Shown here: piece after piece, positions 34,301-43,636 of the stretch | Layout of the letters: the number at the start of each line of letters is the position of its first letter | Position numbering within the stretch: the stretch's first letter is position 1 | Assembly (NCBI GenBank): GCA_014529385.2 | Contig: CM043953.1 | Location: 75,525,372-75,589,371, forward strand | Reading direction: 5' to 3' | From: Adiantum capillus-veneris | Taxonomy: Eukaryota > Streptophyta > Polypodiopsida > Polypodiales > Pteridaceae | Length of the DNA stretch: 64,000 nucleotides | Program-made: the position numbers and the translations under genes | Notes under the pieces: generated by a model | Seen by the model: the letters and a program-made list of their open reading frames with translations, nothing else | What the model was told of the DNA's origin: nothing | Databases searched by the model: none

Positions 34301-34385
34301 CTTGTGAAAGACTTTTTGCGTTCTCCTCGTAGTACTCCGCTGCACGTCGTTCAGATGTAAAACGCTCCTCTGCAGGAGTTGCCAT
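31332..34385 (-). CDS. Unknown 1017-residue repeat protein, lysine-rich, probably nuclear
   Basis: I do not recognise the family. The ATG at 34385 (MATPAEERFTSERRAAEYY, G at +4) is preferred over an upstream in-frame ATG at 34571, because the extra 62 residues are coded by a (CT)n tract that looks like 5' UTR. No intron is needed. The N-terminal third is acidic, with a possible helix at residues 5-60. After that a module is repeated: DVKEAGN...QNMGM (near 337-364 and 613-647), EQRLA..KC.E..CAVKKV...ISLV.DK (near 400-446, 686-731, 786-834), a GW-x-TV-x-R-x-KG motif (473-489, 856-872), and AKSGSI followed by lysine-rich runs like KKAKKRTRSKKKK (566-585, 937-958), likely nuclear localisation signals. 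The C-terminus (FEKLRSIRWEGVICNIPLIG) is more hydrophobic. The open frame of over 1000 codons with coding-like repeats argues for a real gene; expression is not shown. Confidence 0.7.
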   Translation of the reverse strand: MATPAEERFTSERRAAEYYEENAKSLSQEEKTVVLERVDDVAAETREVMEEMLVFAAKASSINGDSLLCEGYDYIKLADSGDLQHAENDVTSTSNDAPSAGNINSENYATSGNSSSCPIDSVHDHGSSGSSSWFSSVESIDAAQHHMHSVKTEESFCYYMEQLVIHHVLMNSFNNIERTLCHFAINSAFERPMRNFAPINPACEILFVDDSDQEQALPCSSNWLQIGSILMPFLQPPPAGRQTDSVIIVEAESQGNDHKLMNADRVEATIEKNASLEFKEVETDAGSGRNPDEYSVHVVEKASFKLGVEPSELIYGDEEIEESTDAATGPESGQLIDVKEAGNTSITPLAHMSAEVLMSQNMGMHIETVNDGPQRPLRSSSLDSTSSNTSFKGVLARNGDDDEIGIFEEQRLAGFKCVEIGEESCAVKKVQTEEAAEAQISLVPDKRSNIDVESMKEAITPSYTDYQPMKEYGWQTVTRRKGRKQVKGSSDASFISPNSTHVINEREKIMGEEVPAPVKPIDSAAKTTGKNIMDIPRLIDNGPEEMPHIEEMQKEAQKRDDDDHAKSGSIIKKKAKKRTRSKKKKLQAGARHDAEEIMETIDADLGPKDGQIDVKEAGNYASVTNCLEPSTPALVSAEAVMAQNMGMDSENSGSDIQHAEFPGSTVAPLDSTSSKISCTGDAINMSDDNEVGITGEQRLAESKCVEEVCAVKKVEAEEEASEARISLVSDKKSNDVESMKESTPSTHQPIMSTQHDEHHETLAPLEYSTLTAGTSICTGVARIGDDEEVGTEIGIIEEQGLAKSKCFEILEEGCEKILATEAAAEAQISLVSDEKSDVEPIKEATPTYINEAMKDGWETVKRKKGKKKVKGSFDESSLSSNSARQVKPIAAAGKSIFYGAGIMSIMDINTSTDQDQSPEIEEVQDKAQKTDDDANDAKSGSIMKKTAKKRKSRSKKKKQAGSAQRDDGGLMMQDQKRAIRTRFESAFEKLRSIRWEGVICNIPLIGSWLTRRIRSSS

Positions 34386-34409
34386 GGAAATTCCGGCTGC
34401 TTGGAGCTT

Positions 34410-34411
<2 letters not shown>

Positions 34412-34455
<44 letters not shown>
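34412..34455 (-). repeat. (CT)n tract in the presumed 5' UTR
   Basis: About 21 CT units on the coding strand, 27 bases upstream of the chosen ATG. Pyrimidine microsatellites are common in plant 5' UTRs. Confidence 0.85.
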
Positions 34456-34457
<2 letters not shown>

Positions 34458-34589
34458 AATTGCCGCAGTACTTAGTGGGCAATCGCACGCTGAGTACCGA
34501 GTGTCAATATTGTGGCTAGCCTGGCCCTTTGAAGGTGGTGCGCCTTTCAGCCGACCTCGTTCCTGGCCCAAATTCTCATAAAAAGAAAG

Positions 34590-34695
34590 TAGCCATTTCT
34601 CTGAAAAAATAGCTCTCTTTAATGTATTATGTTCGTGACATAATTAGCCATTTCTCTGAAAAAAAAGCACTCTTTAATGCTCGTGACATAGTTCT
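34590..34695. repeat. Tandem duplication upstream of the host gene
   Basis: AGCCATTTCTCTGAAAAAA...CTCTTTAATG...CGTGACATA occurs at about 34591 and 34646. Copy 2 lacks TATTATGTT. May be part of the promoter. Confidence 0.85.
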
Positions 34696-34713
34696 ACCCC
34701 ATACTCATACAGT

Positions 34714-34929
34714 CAGGGCTAGAAAAAAACATTGTTCCTAACCGAAGAAAATAAGGGCAAACTTGAAACTCTCCCGGTTTTTAGGTCAAAATTAGAAGCT
34801 TTTGCCAGTAATTACACTAAAACTTGTGAAAATTTTCCGGTTTTATTAAAGGCAAGCTCAAAATCTAACCGAGATTTTAGGATTTCAGCCGGATAAAATA
34901 CATAGGACCCCGGTTTTTTTCTAACACTG
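34714..34929. mobile_element. Small hAT-like MITE
   Basis: Left end CAGGGCTAGAAAAAAAC, right end complementary CAGTGTTAGAAAAAAAC (15 of 17 match). CTCATAC lies on both sides, three bases from the left end and directly after the right end. Length 216 bp, no ORF. CAGGG-type ends and about 8-bp duplications fit hAT. Confidence 0.5.
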
Positions 34930-35494
34930 CTCATACTATAGTGCTCCTCCTTATCTATATAATTTATCTATGAGATTCATCGTGATTTCCTTTCTTAAAT
35001 CACATTCTTGTCTCTCGAGGGAATTTCTATGAAACCCTTATAATTAATGCAAGGGGAATTAGAACTCACACAAATGGACTGACATGGACTTCCAATGGTC
35101 TCCTGTAACCACTGAAGCAGCTGCCTTGAGATGCTCTCACTCGAAACCCATGCAATAATAAAGAAAGGTTGCGTGCCTGCACCTCAACCTCCTTCACAAC
35201 CACCCTCGCAACCGCCTGTGTGCTTCAGCTCTATGGCCATCTCTGCACCTGCACCCATGAGTATGCCGCCTTGATTGTTTTTGCACGTCCCCTCCTGGTT
35301 CGACCACCGCCCTCAATCTCTACATTTGTCCTTCTCTTCTAGCATATTGCGCTTCGTTCGCATCTCCCTTGATTCTTTTTTTTTTTCCAGCAGCTGGTAC
35401 CCTTGCTGGATCCTTCTTGTTTTACTACTTAGAATCTCAGCACATTGCCTCGTGATGTTATCCACTGTTGAGGCTAGTGACTAAAACCTATTGT

Positions 35495-35590
35495 GTACGA
35501 GCGGGACATGAACTCGAAACCTCACGACCATAACCATACCTTTGTGCTAATCATACTAGCACTATGAGAATGTTGCCTGCAATGCAACGT
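35495..35590 (-). mobile_element. tRNA-derived SINE head (tentative)
   Basis: Minus strand: TAGTGCTAGTATGATTAGCA resembles a tRNA D-arm/A box, and GGTTTCGAGTTCATGTCCCG resembles a B box about 40 bases later. No intact cloverleaf was drawn, so it is not called a tRNA gene. Confidence 0.35.
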
Positions 35591-35740
35591 CTGTAACTTC
35601 AAAAAAGCCCTTGACTTGCCCTTCTCCAAACGCTTGCACATTGGTGCTTCTCAGTTGCACTCCCGACCTCTCATGTTGTAGTAGTCACCCACATCACCAA
35701 ATCCGTCATGACTACCATCTAGCAACAAGAGAGAGTCCAT

Positions 35741-35862
35741 ATGATGAGAGAGAGAGAGAGAGAGAGAGATTGGACGAATCTTTCAGCTAATTTATTTTTT
35801 GATTTCAAAAGAGCCAGTAGGGGGTACCTGGGAGATAAAATAAATTAGTTGAACGACTCGTC

Positions 35863-35910
<48 letters not shown>
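35741..35910. repeat. Foldback element with GA/CT ends
   Basis: (GA)n-ATTGGACGAATCTTTCAGC... at 35741-35802 is the inverted partner of ...ATTAGTTGAACGACTCGTCC plus AAT(CT)n at 35842-35910. The arms match for about 40 bases beyond the microsatellite, with a spacer of about 35 bases. Confidence 0.8.
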
Positions 35911-35950
35911 CTTAGAAATTAGCTTTTGAACCCTCACCCTAGCCTATTTG

Positions 35951-37680
35951 CATCGGTTTCACCAAATTTGTGTCGAGACGTGCTCAGTGCGACTAGGAAA
36001 GTTCCGGGTCTCTAATTGTGAGAGTTTGCAAAAAAATCAAGCGAGTCGCAAATGGTTCAAAGGAAAAAACAAACTTAAAATGAAAAAAAAAAACTCAAGA
36101 CATGAGAGCTTCACTCTAAACAATAACCAATATCAACTCAAAACTCTTGTGTGTTTGAGGATTTGTTGTGGCCTTAATGACCCCAATAGCATAGTTGCAA
36201 TGCCTATTTGCCCCAACAAAAACACTTTCTTCGCTCTTAAATTCTTTGTCAAGGCCCTTTCACGGAAGCTTGAGGACTTCCATAGACAAGATTTCACACC
36301 TTTTTGAAGGGATAAAACCCTTATTGGAACCCTCACATGCTTAAACATGCGGTTGAAATAGTGTAGGACTACACTAGCACACCATGGAAGAAGCCTGTGT
36401 ATCCCTTCACAGAGAAGCTTAAAGTGCTGATGTTTTCTTCAAAAACTCTCCCCCAAATCGACTAATATTCATGGAATCGTGAGTGATGTGGCATTTTGAG
36501 CTTTTATTTACCATTTTGTCACTTTTTATCATATTATGACTATTTTTTGCCATTTTAGCCTAAAATGCTCTCTTTTGCTCGTCAAAAGCCCAAACGAGCT
36601 AGGAAAAATCCCTAAATTTGTGGAGAAATCCTTTGGGCTCAAATTTCATGTAGAGTTTTTTTTTCACTTGGAAATCACTTTGTATGCATCGTTTATGGCC
36701 ACATACGAAACTTGTTATTTTTTGTCGAGACCATCGACACTGAACTTTTTAGGTGAAACAAGTGTACCATCTGGATGCACTTGACATATGTACATTTTTA
36801 AACTAAATTAGATATGTTTTAATGTGTGAGGTCACTATATAGAGATCTTATATAACACATGCTTTCGAGAGGTATTTATAAAACCCCATATTTTGCATTT
36901 TTTGAGGTATATCATTCATTAGGGAAAAAAGGGACTCTCAAAGGCGCCTTGTAAGGACTTTGACTTTCTCTCTCTTGTTCGAAACGAGCGCACAGTAAAA
37001 TTTTTACAAATGAAATCAAAACTGGTCAGACCTTTGGGAATTAGAATGTACTCATTGAGATCTATCCATTGATATATAGCATGCCATCATATTCCTTATA
37101 TTCTAGAAGATTCTATTTTTTGATGTGACAACTCCGTCTTATAAGTGGAATCTCTCCCACATTTCAGTTTCAATGGGAAGGCCATAAATTTCACAAATCA
37201 ACTCCAAATTTGTCGGAGTTTGGGGATCATGAACCTACTTTCTAAGATCTTTCCAATGATATATTGGTTGATAGGGTTTTGGAAAAGCGATCATGGACTT
37301 CGTCGGGTTGCCCACTTTGGATAAGAGAGACAATGTCAAACATTCTTATAGGGCCCCTTTGAGGGGCCAAATTTTCCCTAGTGAGAGACCCCTTATGTAC
37401 CACTTTACTCAATCAAAAAGACTGCCTATGTAGCAAAATTTTCACTTTTTCAGTTCAATTGTATATATGGTTTGTGTAAGTTCATAAGAGAAGTTAATAC
37501 GTTCTATTGAACTTGTGCTATTCTACATATTTTTTAGTGAACCCCTTGAGCATCCGTGGAAACCGTTCTTACACATCTGACATTATGTACATTGTGGCAT
37601 TTGGTTTCTCATATAAAAAAAAGCATTAAAACTAAGGTGAGCATTTTAATTTCACATTATAATTGTGCCACAACACAACA
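35951..37680 (-). mobile_element. LTR plus primer-binding site related to gypsy element 1
   Basis: The plus strand starts TGTCGAGACGTGC (35971) and ends GCCACAACACAACA (37680). The order of blocks follows the gypsy 1 LTR: GAGAGTT near the start, a CCATTTT/GCCATTTT stretch, CCCAAACGAGCTAGG against CCCAAACGGAGTCAGG, AAATCCCTAAATTTGTGG identical, and an end block TTTCACATTATA. TGGTGAAACCGATG on the minus strand (35951-35964) resembles the gypsy 1 primer-binding site. Length is 1710 bp against 1200, so it carries extra sequence, roughly 36900-37550. No internal genes follow. Confidence 0.7.
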
Positions 37681-37682
37681 AT

Positions 37683-37917
37683 TCTTGTCATTCTCTTCAG
37701 CCAAATCACTCGATTTCTCTCTATTATGTACCCGAACACCTTTGCCATAAGAGACCTAATCATTATAGTCCAATAGTTATTTACATTCTTTACATCCGCT
37801 CCTTTATGCAAAGGCTTGACCCAATTAGTACTCCAATCACAAAGCATACCATGTTGAAGTGCAAGGTTGAACAAATTACACATCCACTCATGTGTAAAAT
37901 CTCCCGTCAATTTAATC
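37683..37917 (-). pseudogene. LINE reverse-transcriptase fragment
   Basis: Minus-strand translation GDFTHEWMCNLFNLALQHGM, then DWSTNWVKPLHKGADVKNV, is close to LINE ORF2 residues 500-560 (plus positions 21203-21440). It starts right after the LTR at 37680 and ends at a (GA)n tract. Truncated on both sides. Confidence 0.85.
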
Positions 37918-37919
37918 AA

Positions 37920-37921
<2 letters not shown>

Positions 37922-37955
<34 letters not shown>

Positions 37956-38055
37956 CATAATGCTCAAAGATCCCTTGCCTTTGTGAAAGAGAAGGGCACA
38001 CCAATTCGCACAAGAGCGACGTGCATTCACAAAGAGAGATTACACGCATTCAATT

Positions 38056-38090
<35 letters not shown>
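37922..38090. repeat. Two (GA)n tracts
   Basis: About 37922-37953 and 38059-38088, with unremarkable sequence between. Confidence 0.9.
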
Positions 38091-38099
38091 ACATAGTTC

Positions 38100-41000
38100 A
38101 CAATGAGAGAGAGACAACAAACTCCTTGTTTGTTTTCCTGTGCTTATCTATCTCCTTGGCATCTCCATAGATACCCTCCAATGGAAACAAAACAACATTA
38201 AACCCACCTATCAGGTCTACACTCGCATCCGTAAGTTAATGTGTCCACCAGATTCGATGTGAATCTACCAATCTACAAGGAAAGCATGGCTTGCTATCGT
38301 TGGCACCCCCTACTTTCCACCCCCTATTGCCCCCCAAAAAAAGGTCTATAGGCCTCGCCATTTTTGCACCTTGTATACATCTACACAACCAGGTCCATGT
38401 TGGTCTTGAGGTCCATACAACTGCATTTCTTGCACTCCTTCCACGGGTGCATTCTTCAGGCATATTGTCTTATCTCCTCTTCGAGTAAGGTATAAGGTCT
38501 GTATACAATGAACCAAGGTGGTGCAAAATAATGTCATCATGCATCTGTTGGTGCCTAGTTGCTTGTTGACACGATGGAAGCAGAGCAAGAAAATTTGTGT
38601 CTCTCACTATGGCTTGGCTTGATGTATCATACAGCAGATAGAAAAAATATCTTCCTCCCTCTATTTTTCTCTCCCCTCTGCATGCAATCTCTTAGCCCTT
38701 TCCTTTAAAATGTATGGGGAAATCTAGTTTGGAGCAACAGAGGTTGCTAGTTTAGAGATGTTTGTGCCTAGCAATGTTGGTTTTTTTTTTTTTTTTTTTG
38801 AAGGGGGGGGGGGATTTTGAGGATTGAGAGGATATAAAGGAAGCTAATGAAGGGGAAGGTGAGTAACTTGAGTTCAATGGAGTGTATGGTGCAATCAATG
38901 TCTACTGATTCTCCCAACCTTAGGATGATTCTGTCCCTACAATTTTGAAGATCTTTGAAATAGAATATCAAAGTGAAGAGAAGACAAGATGACAATGTAT
39001 ATTGAACATCAAAAAAACTAGCTTAAGTTCAATTTGTGGATTTTTAACATCAATTGTTTTGTATCAAATACTTCATTTTATTAAAACTATGTGAATCAAG
39101 TCATGTTAAAGACTTTCACATCTCTTTTAGAAATGTGCATTGAAAAGTTGTTCAAAATGTTCTTCAAATAAAATTGAACATACAAAAATAACTTATCCTT
39201 CATCCATTGATTTGAAAGATCAAGTTCTCAGGAAGGTCTACTTCATTCTTTGTAATTAGCTTCTGTCTAAGTTATGAGAGAGTGTCTCAATGACCAATTG
39301 ATATGGTTGTTTGAAGTTGCAAATCCATCAAAATATCCACTTGCTTCAATTGACTTTCATGCATGATTTTGAGATCTTGATCAAGTGGTATCCAAGCACC
39401 TCTCACTCTATGAGCTCGATGATAATAAAATGATAAAATAAAATTTTGAGATTCAGTCATATATTTAACATTTACAAATTGAAAATCTACTTTGCATTGA
39501 ATTCCTTCCTTGATTTTTCATTCTTATCCCTTATCCAAAAACTCCAAAACAATTTCATACCTGATATTATTGCAAATCAGCATGGTATTCTTCAATCTTA
39601 TGGTCTCACTAGTCACCAAGAAATCAATAAAGAAATGAATGGACATGAATATGTTGATTTTCACTATCAGACTAGCAACTCTTGGCTTAAGTCCTCTTTA
39701 AACTTCATGAAAAGGTTTCAGGTGATAAACTTAACTAATCTCACTTGTTGGTTGAAGACTCCAATCAATGCTAGTGACTGTTGAAGTTTTCTAGTGTTCT
39801 AGAAAAGAGGTTATCTCCCACATGAAATTTTTATCAAATCTATCATCTTGAGATTTCCAATTTATTGAAAAAAAACCTACAAAAGTAATCAAACATATGG
39901 TGGATCCGGAAAATCTAACATGAGATTTAGGCTCATTCAAATTCATTGAGATACGTGACTCCTTCAAGGAATTCTCTCCTACTTCATCCTCCTCTTGTGC
40001 CTAAAAGACATATAGCTCATCCAAAGAATCTTTCGTAGTCTCTCCACGATCTCCTTGATGTTTAGATGCAAAGTCTATGTGATTGCCAAGGCTCTTATCC
40101 TACCTTTAAAAGAACACAAGTCAATATAGACTAATTAATCAATGAAGTTGAGCATGTTGTAGGAAATAAACACTCAAGAGAAAATATAACAATCATGAGT
40201 TGCCATGTTCTAAAACAGAATCATTCTTTCATTTAGTTGGAGATGGAGAATGTAAAAGAGAGAGAGAGAGAGATTACCAATGTTCCATGGGTGCCCTCTA
40301 AATCAATGGAAGCATCTTCCTTTGGTTGTAAGATATATGGAGGCCTACAAATATCATTTGACACCTCCCCTTCCACTTGTTTCTGATAAAGGATGTTCAT
40401 CTCATGATTGGGTACAGCTATGTATGAAAGACATAAACCAATAATTTGTCTTAAATTATTCATTGATTAGTTCAACAAAGAGAAACTCAAATCCTTAGCA
40501 TGCATGCATATTTATACCCTCATATGAAATCTTGTCTCCAATTTTCCCCTTCAAAAAATCAACCCTAGAGGTACATTCAAATGCATCCAATGAGTTGTCA
40601 CGGTATGGAGATAGATATATTTCTTTATCCTATATGTGTGAAATCAATGGAATATGATGATAACATATAATGATCTTACAAAAATCCAAATTCAAAGAAG
40701 TTTCTCTTATGTTTACCATAGTGCAACCCATGAAGCTTTCATTTCTTTGTTTAGCATATATTGATGGAATGGAGATTATGTCACCCTACACATCACTTGC
40801 ATTAGGTTAAAACATAAGTCCCAAAAAACATTTAAGAATTCAAAAACATAGATTTGTACACTTATAGTTTTGAGATTACGAACATGTTTGTTGCTTTGAC
40901 TCGGGAGTAGCAAGTTTGAAAATAAAGGGTGATCTTTTTGCAAATCAACTACTTCAACCTCCCAAAGGTCAAATAATGGTGTTAAGAACTTTTAAATACA

Positions 41001-41219
41001 TTCCAATGCCAAAAAGAGAAAAGTCTTCATGTAGATTAGGGCTTTCAACCGTCATGTTAAACTAGTGCCATGCACTCTATGGCTTGAAGACATATGTAGG
41101 AGTTTTGGGAGTTATTCAAGCCCCATTTTTTTAGATGAGACTTAAGATTAAAGTATTTCTGTATAGTTTTACCTTATGATTGTTTGGGGGGGACATGTTG
41201 TGCCAATGCATATAGAAAT
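38100..41219. other. No gene seen
   Basis: AT-rich sequence with poly-T and poly-G runs at 38780-38813. The ORF at 39446-39784 (112 codons) has no recognisable motif, and its composition matches the surrounding sequence. Confidence 0.55.
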
Positions 41220-41800
41220 GAGGCCTTATCAAATGACTAGGAGGCTCAAACTTAAGTTCAAGCCTCACTTTTGTTGTGTGAGAAATCAAGAAGAGGATTG
41301 AAGTCAACTTTGATCCTCATATGCCTCACTTAAACTAGCAAGTGGCCGACATGCTCAAACTTATTTCAAAGCACTAGCACATGGATGTGGGGCTCAAACA
41401 TAAGTTAATGCTTTACTTGTTGTTGCTATGTAGGATAATAAGATGAGGGTTGAGCATAATTGCCTCACATGCCTCACCTAAACTAGCAAGTGGACATGAG
41501 ACTCAAACTTAGTTCAAGGCACACATGTTGGTTTTATTAGTATGTGAGTCTCATATTTAAGTTTTTCTCTCACTTGTTGGTGGTGCTACTTAGGATGCCT
41601 CTCATGAACTAACAAATAAGCATGAGTCTCATACTTATTTCTAGATGCAGATGTCTGTCTTGTTTGGTGCCATATAGAAATAAGACAGTGTCATGGATGG
41701 GAGACTCAAACTAATTATGTCCAATCCTTAATTGTTGGTCCTACTTGGGACACTAAGCTGAAGATAGAATACAATCTTGAGCCTCATATGTTGCTCACTT
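41220..41800. repeat. Degenerate tandem repeats of about 120-130 bp
   Basis: CTCAC..AAACTAGCAAGTGG, GCTCAAACTTA-like and TACTTGTTG-like words recur in the same order about four times. Confidence 0.6.
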
Positions 41801-41934
41801 GAAAGTCGTTATTAGTGACTAGAGCCTAATATCATAAACTTAGTCTTAACACATATAGACATAGGCTCAACACATGGCTATATTTTTGTATTTGGGTATA
41901 TACAATGAAAATTTTGGGGTCATGGTTTAACATT

Positions 41935-42055
41935 CACTACAAGAGGCTATTCATATTAGAGACGCTCACACAGTGACGCTCAAAAAAAAATTCCCGACGT
42001 CGCTATGAGCGTCGCAAATTTACAAAGAAATTTGCGACGCTCATAGCGACGCCAG
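41935..42055. repeat. CACTA C left subterminal repeats
   Basis: GACGCTC, GACGTCGCTATGAGCGTCGC and GCGACGCTCATAGCGACGCC form a short inverted cluster near 41961-42050. Confidence 0.75.
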
Positions 42056-42140
42056 CTGGGGTAAAAAAACAACCGAGCGCGCCCAAAAACTCAGATCTCA
42101 GATCTGAGTTTTTCGGCGCCCTCAAGCAAAGAGCAGGTAA

Positions 42141-42149
42141 CGCTCTCTC

Positions 42150-42194
<45 letters not shown>

Positions 42195-42345
42195 CTTCTC
42201 CACACACACACACACACACACGAGGAGAGGAAGGAGAGCCAGGTATGCTCCTTCCCTCTCCTCATTCTCATGTTCCCTTCCCCTCTTTCTCTCTCCCTCT
42301 CTCTGTCTCTCACACACACACATACACACACACACACATAGTGTT

Positions 42346-42385
<40 letters not shown>

Positions 42386-42620
42386 AACAAAAACAAAAAC
42401 GCACACACACATACATAAACAAAGAATGCACACACACATTGAAAGAGAAAAAGAGAGAGAGAGCATGCATAAACAAAAAACGCACGCATTGAGAGAGGAA
42501 AAGAGAGAGAGAGAACATGCATAAACAAAAAACGCACACATTGAGAGAGGAAAAGAGAGAGAAAACATGCATACGATCCAAAAAAACGCACACACATTGA
42601 GAGAGAAAGAGAGAGAAACT
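42141..42620. repeat. CT, CA and GA microsatellites in the CACTA C leader
   Basis: (CT)n at 42143-42190, (CA)n tracts near 42202-42220 and 42311-42338, (GA)n at 42349-42380, then four AACGCACACATTGAGAGAGG-like units of about 60 bp (42420-42610). The overlapping Leu/Ser/Cys frames on the minus strand are artefacts. Confidence 0.9.
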
Positions 42621-42659
42621 AATTTAACGTCGTAGGAAACTAATTAAAATTAAAAGACC

Positions 42660-42745
42660 TAAAGATCTAGCCGACGAGGAGTTGAACTCAAGACCTATTA
42701 TTCAAGAGGAAAATGGCATAATCAATCTAACATACTTGGCATGGG
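42660..42745 (-). mobile_element. tRNA-like SINE piece (tentative)
   Basis: Minus strand GGTCTTGAGTTCAACTCCTC resembles a B box, and CAAGTATGTTAGATTGATTA about 35 bases upstream a weak A box. Confidence 0.28.
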
Positions 42746-42977
42746 TGATAGAAAGGTTATACCATTTATCTCTTTTTATTGGCACACACATCCACACACG
42801 CGCACACACACAAGAAGAAGAGAGTTATAACGTCGTAGGAAACTATCTTAAAAGACGTTAAAGATTAGGTTATATGTAGACTTACATTAAATTAGATTTA
42901 GGTCTATTTTTAACTAGATTTACGTTTATTTAAGCTAGATTTAGATTTACGTTATATTAGATTAGATTTAGGTCTCC

Positions 42978-43165
42978 ATAGACTGCGATGCTTGCATGAA
43001 GCGGGTGAAGAAAGCCCTCAATGGAATATAGGGTATTGCTGCCTTCACTCATGGTGGGCTCCGTCGATCCAAAAGTACTGGTGAAATGTCTTCAGAAGAT
43101 AGGGAAGAAGGTGGATCTTCAGGGCGGCAAGAGTCACTACATCCCCGACACAATGACCATCTAGA
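42978..43165 (+). pseudogene. Captured heavy-metal-associated (HMA) domain fragment
   Basis: IDCDACMKRVKKALNGI, then a TAG, then in another frame MVGSVDPKVLVKCLQKIGKK followed by VDL. This is the order of an HMA domain: metal-binding C-x2-C, helix 1 (VKKAL), strand with V-G-x-V-D-P, helix 2 (VLVKCLQKIGKK). HIPP-type plant proteins carry this pattern. The fragment has one stop and one frameshift and ends at TAG 43163. It is flanked by related AT-rich repeats (42881-42967 and 43171-43260, with ACGTTTATTTA and AAATTAGATTTAG words). It lies inside CACTA C, so it is probably a gene piece picked up by the transposon. No metal binding can be expected. Confidence 0.75.
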
Positions 43166-43368
43166 CAACCTCTAGTCATTAGACTTACGTTAAATTAGAT
43201 TTAGCTTTATTTTTAGTTAGATTTACGTTTATTTAGATTTACGCTTATTTACGTTAGATCGAGTCCACGCAAGAATTACTTACGGTTTAGGGTTTAGAGT
43301 TAGACGAACAGTGAAAAGATCTACTATGAAAAGATGTTAAGATGCTGTGAAGTGCTACAGCTAGAGAA

Positions 43369-43549
43369 GAGGCAAAGGGGTTTTGTCCACTACATGCAGT
43401 ATCATGTAGACGTGGGTGTGTAGATTTCTTGTACCCACAAATATAGGTATTGACCAATAAAGACGAGATTATAACCCGGTGGTTCTGATCTCCGTGCACC
43501 TCTAGACCGAGGTGTGCGGGGATTGGACATGAGTAGAGAATGTGAGGTA
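43369..43549 (+). promoter_or_regulatory. Conserved leader upstream of CACTA C tnp2
   Basis: Counterpart of 25046-25223 in element B, in the same position relative to the transposase start. Shared blocks include ATAAAGACGAGATT, ACCCGGTGGT and GACCGAGGTGT. Confidence 0.45.
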
Positions 43550-43636
43550 AAGAGAGAGAGAGAGAGAGAGAGAAGATGAAGAATGCCAATAGAATATTAA
43601 ATTTGTTGTCCAGGTTATAAGTTTTTTATCCTCATT

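Noticed and set aside
35495-35590. A functional tRNA gene on the minus strand
   Set aside because: A-box and B-box-like words are present, but no full cloverleaf with a clear anticodon stem could be drawn; kept only as a tentative SINE head.
39446-39784. 112-codon ORF in the gene-poor region
   Set aside because: No recognisable domain, AT-rich composition like its surroundings; expected by chance at this length.
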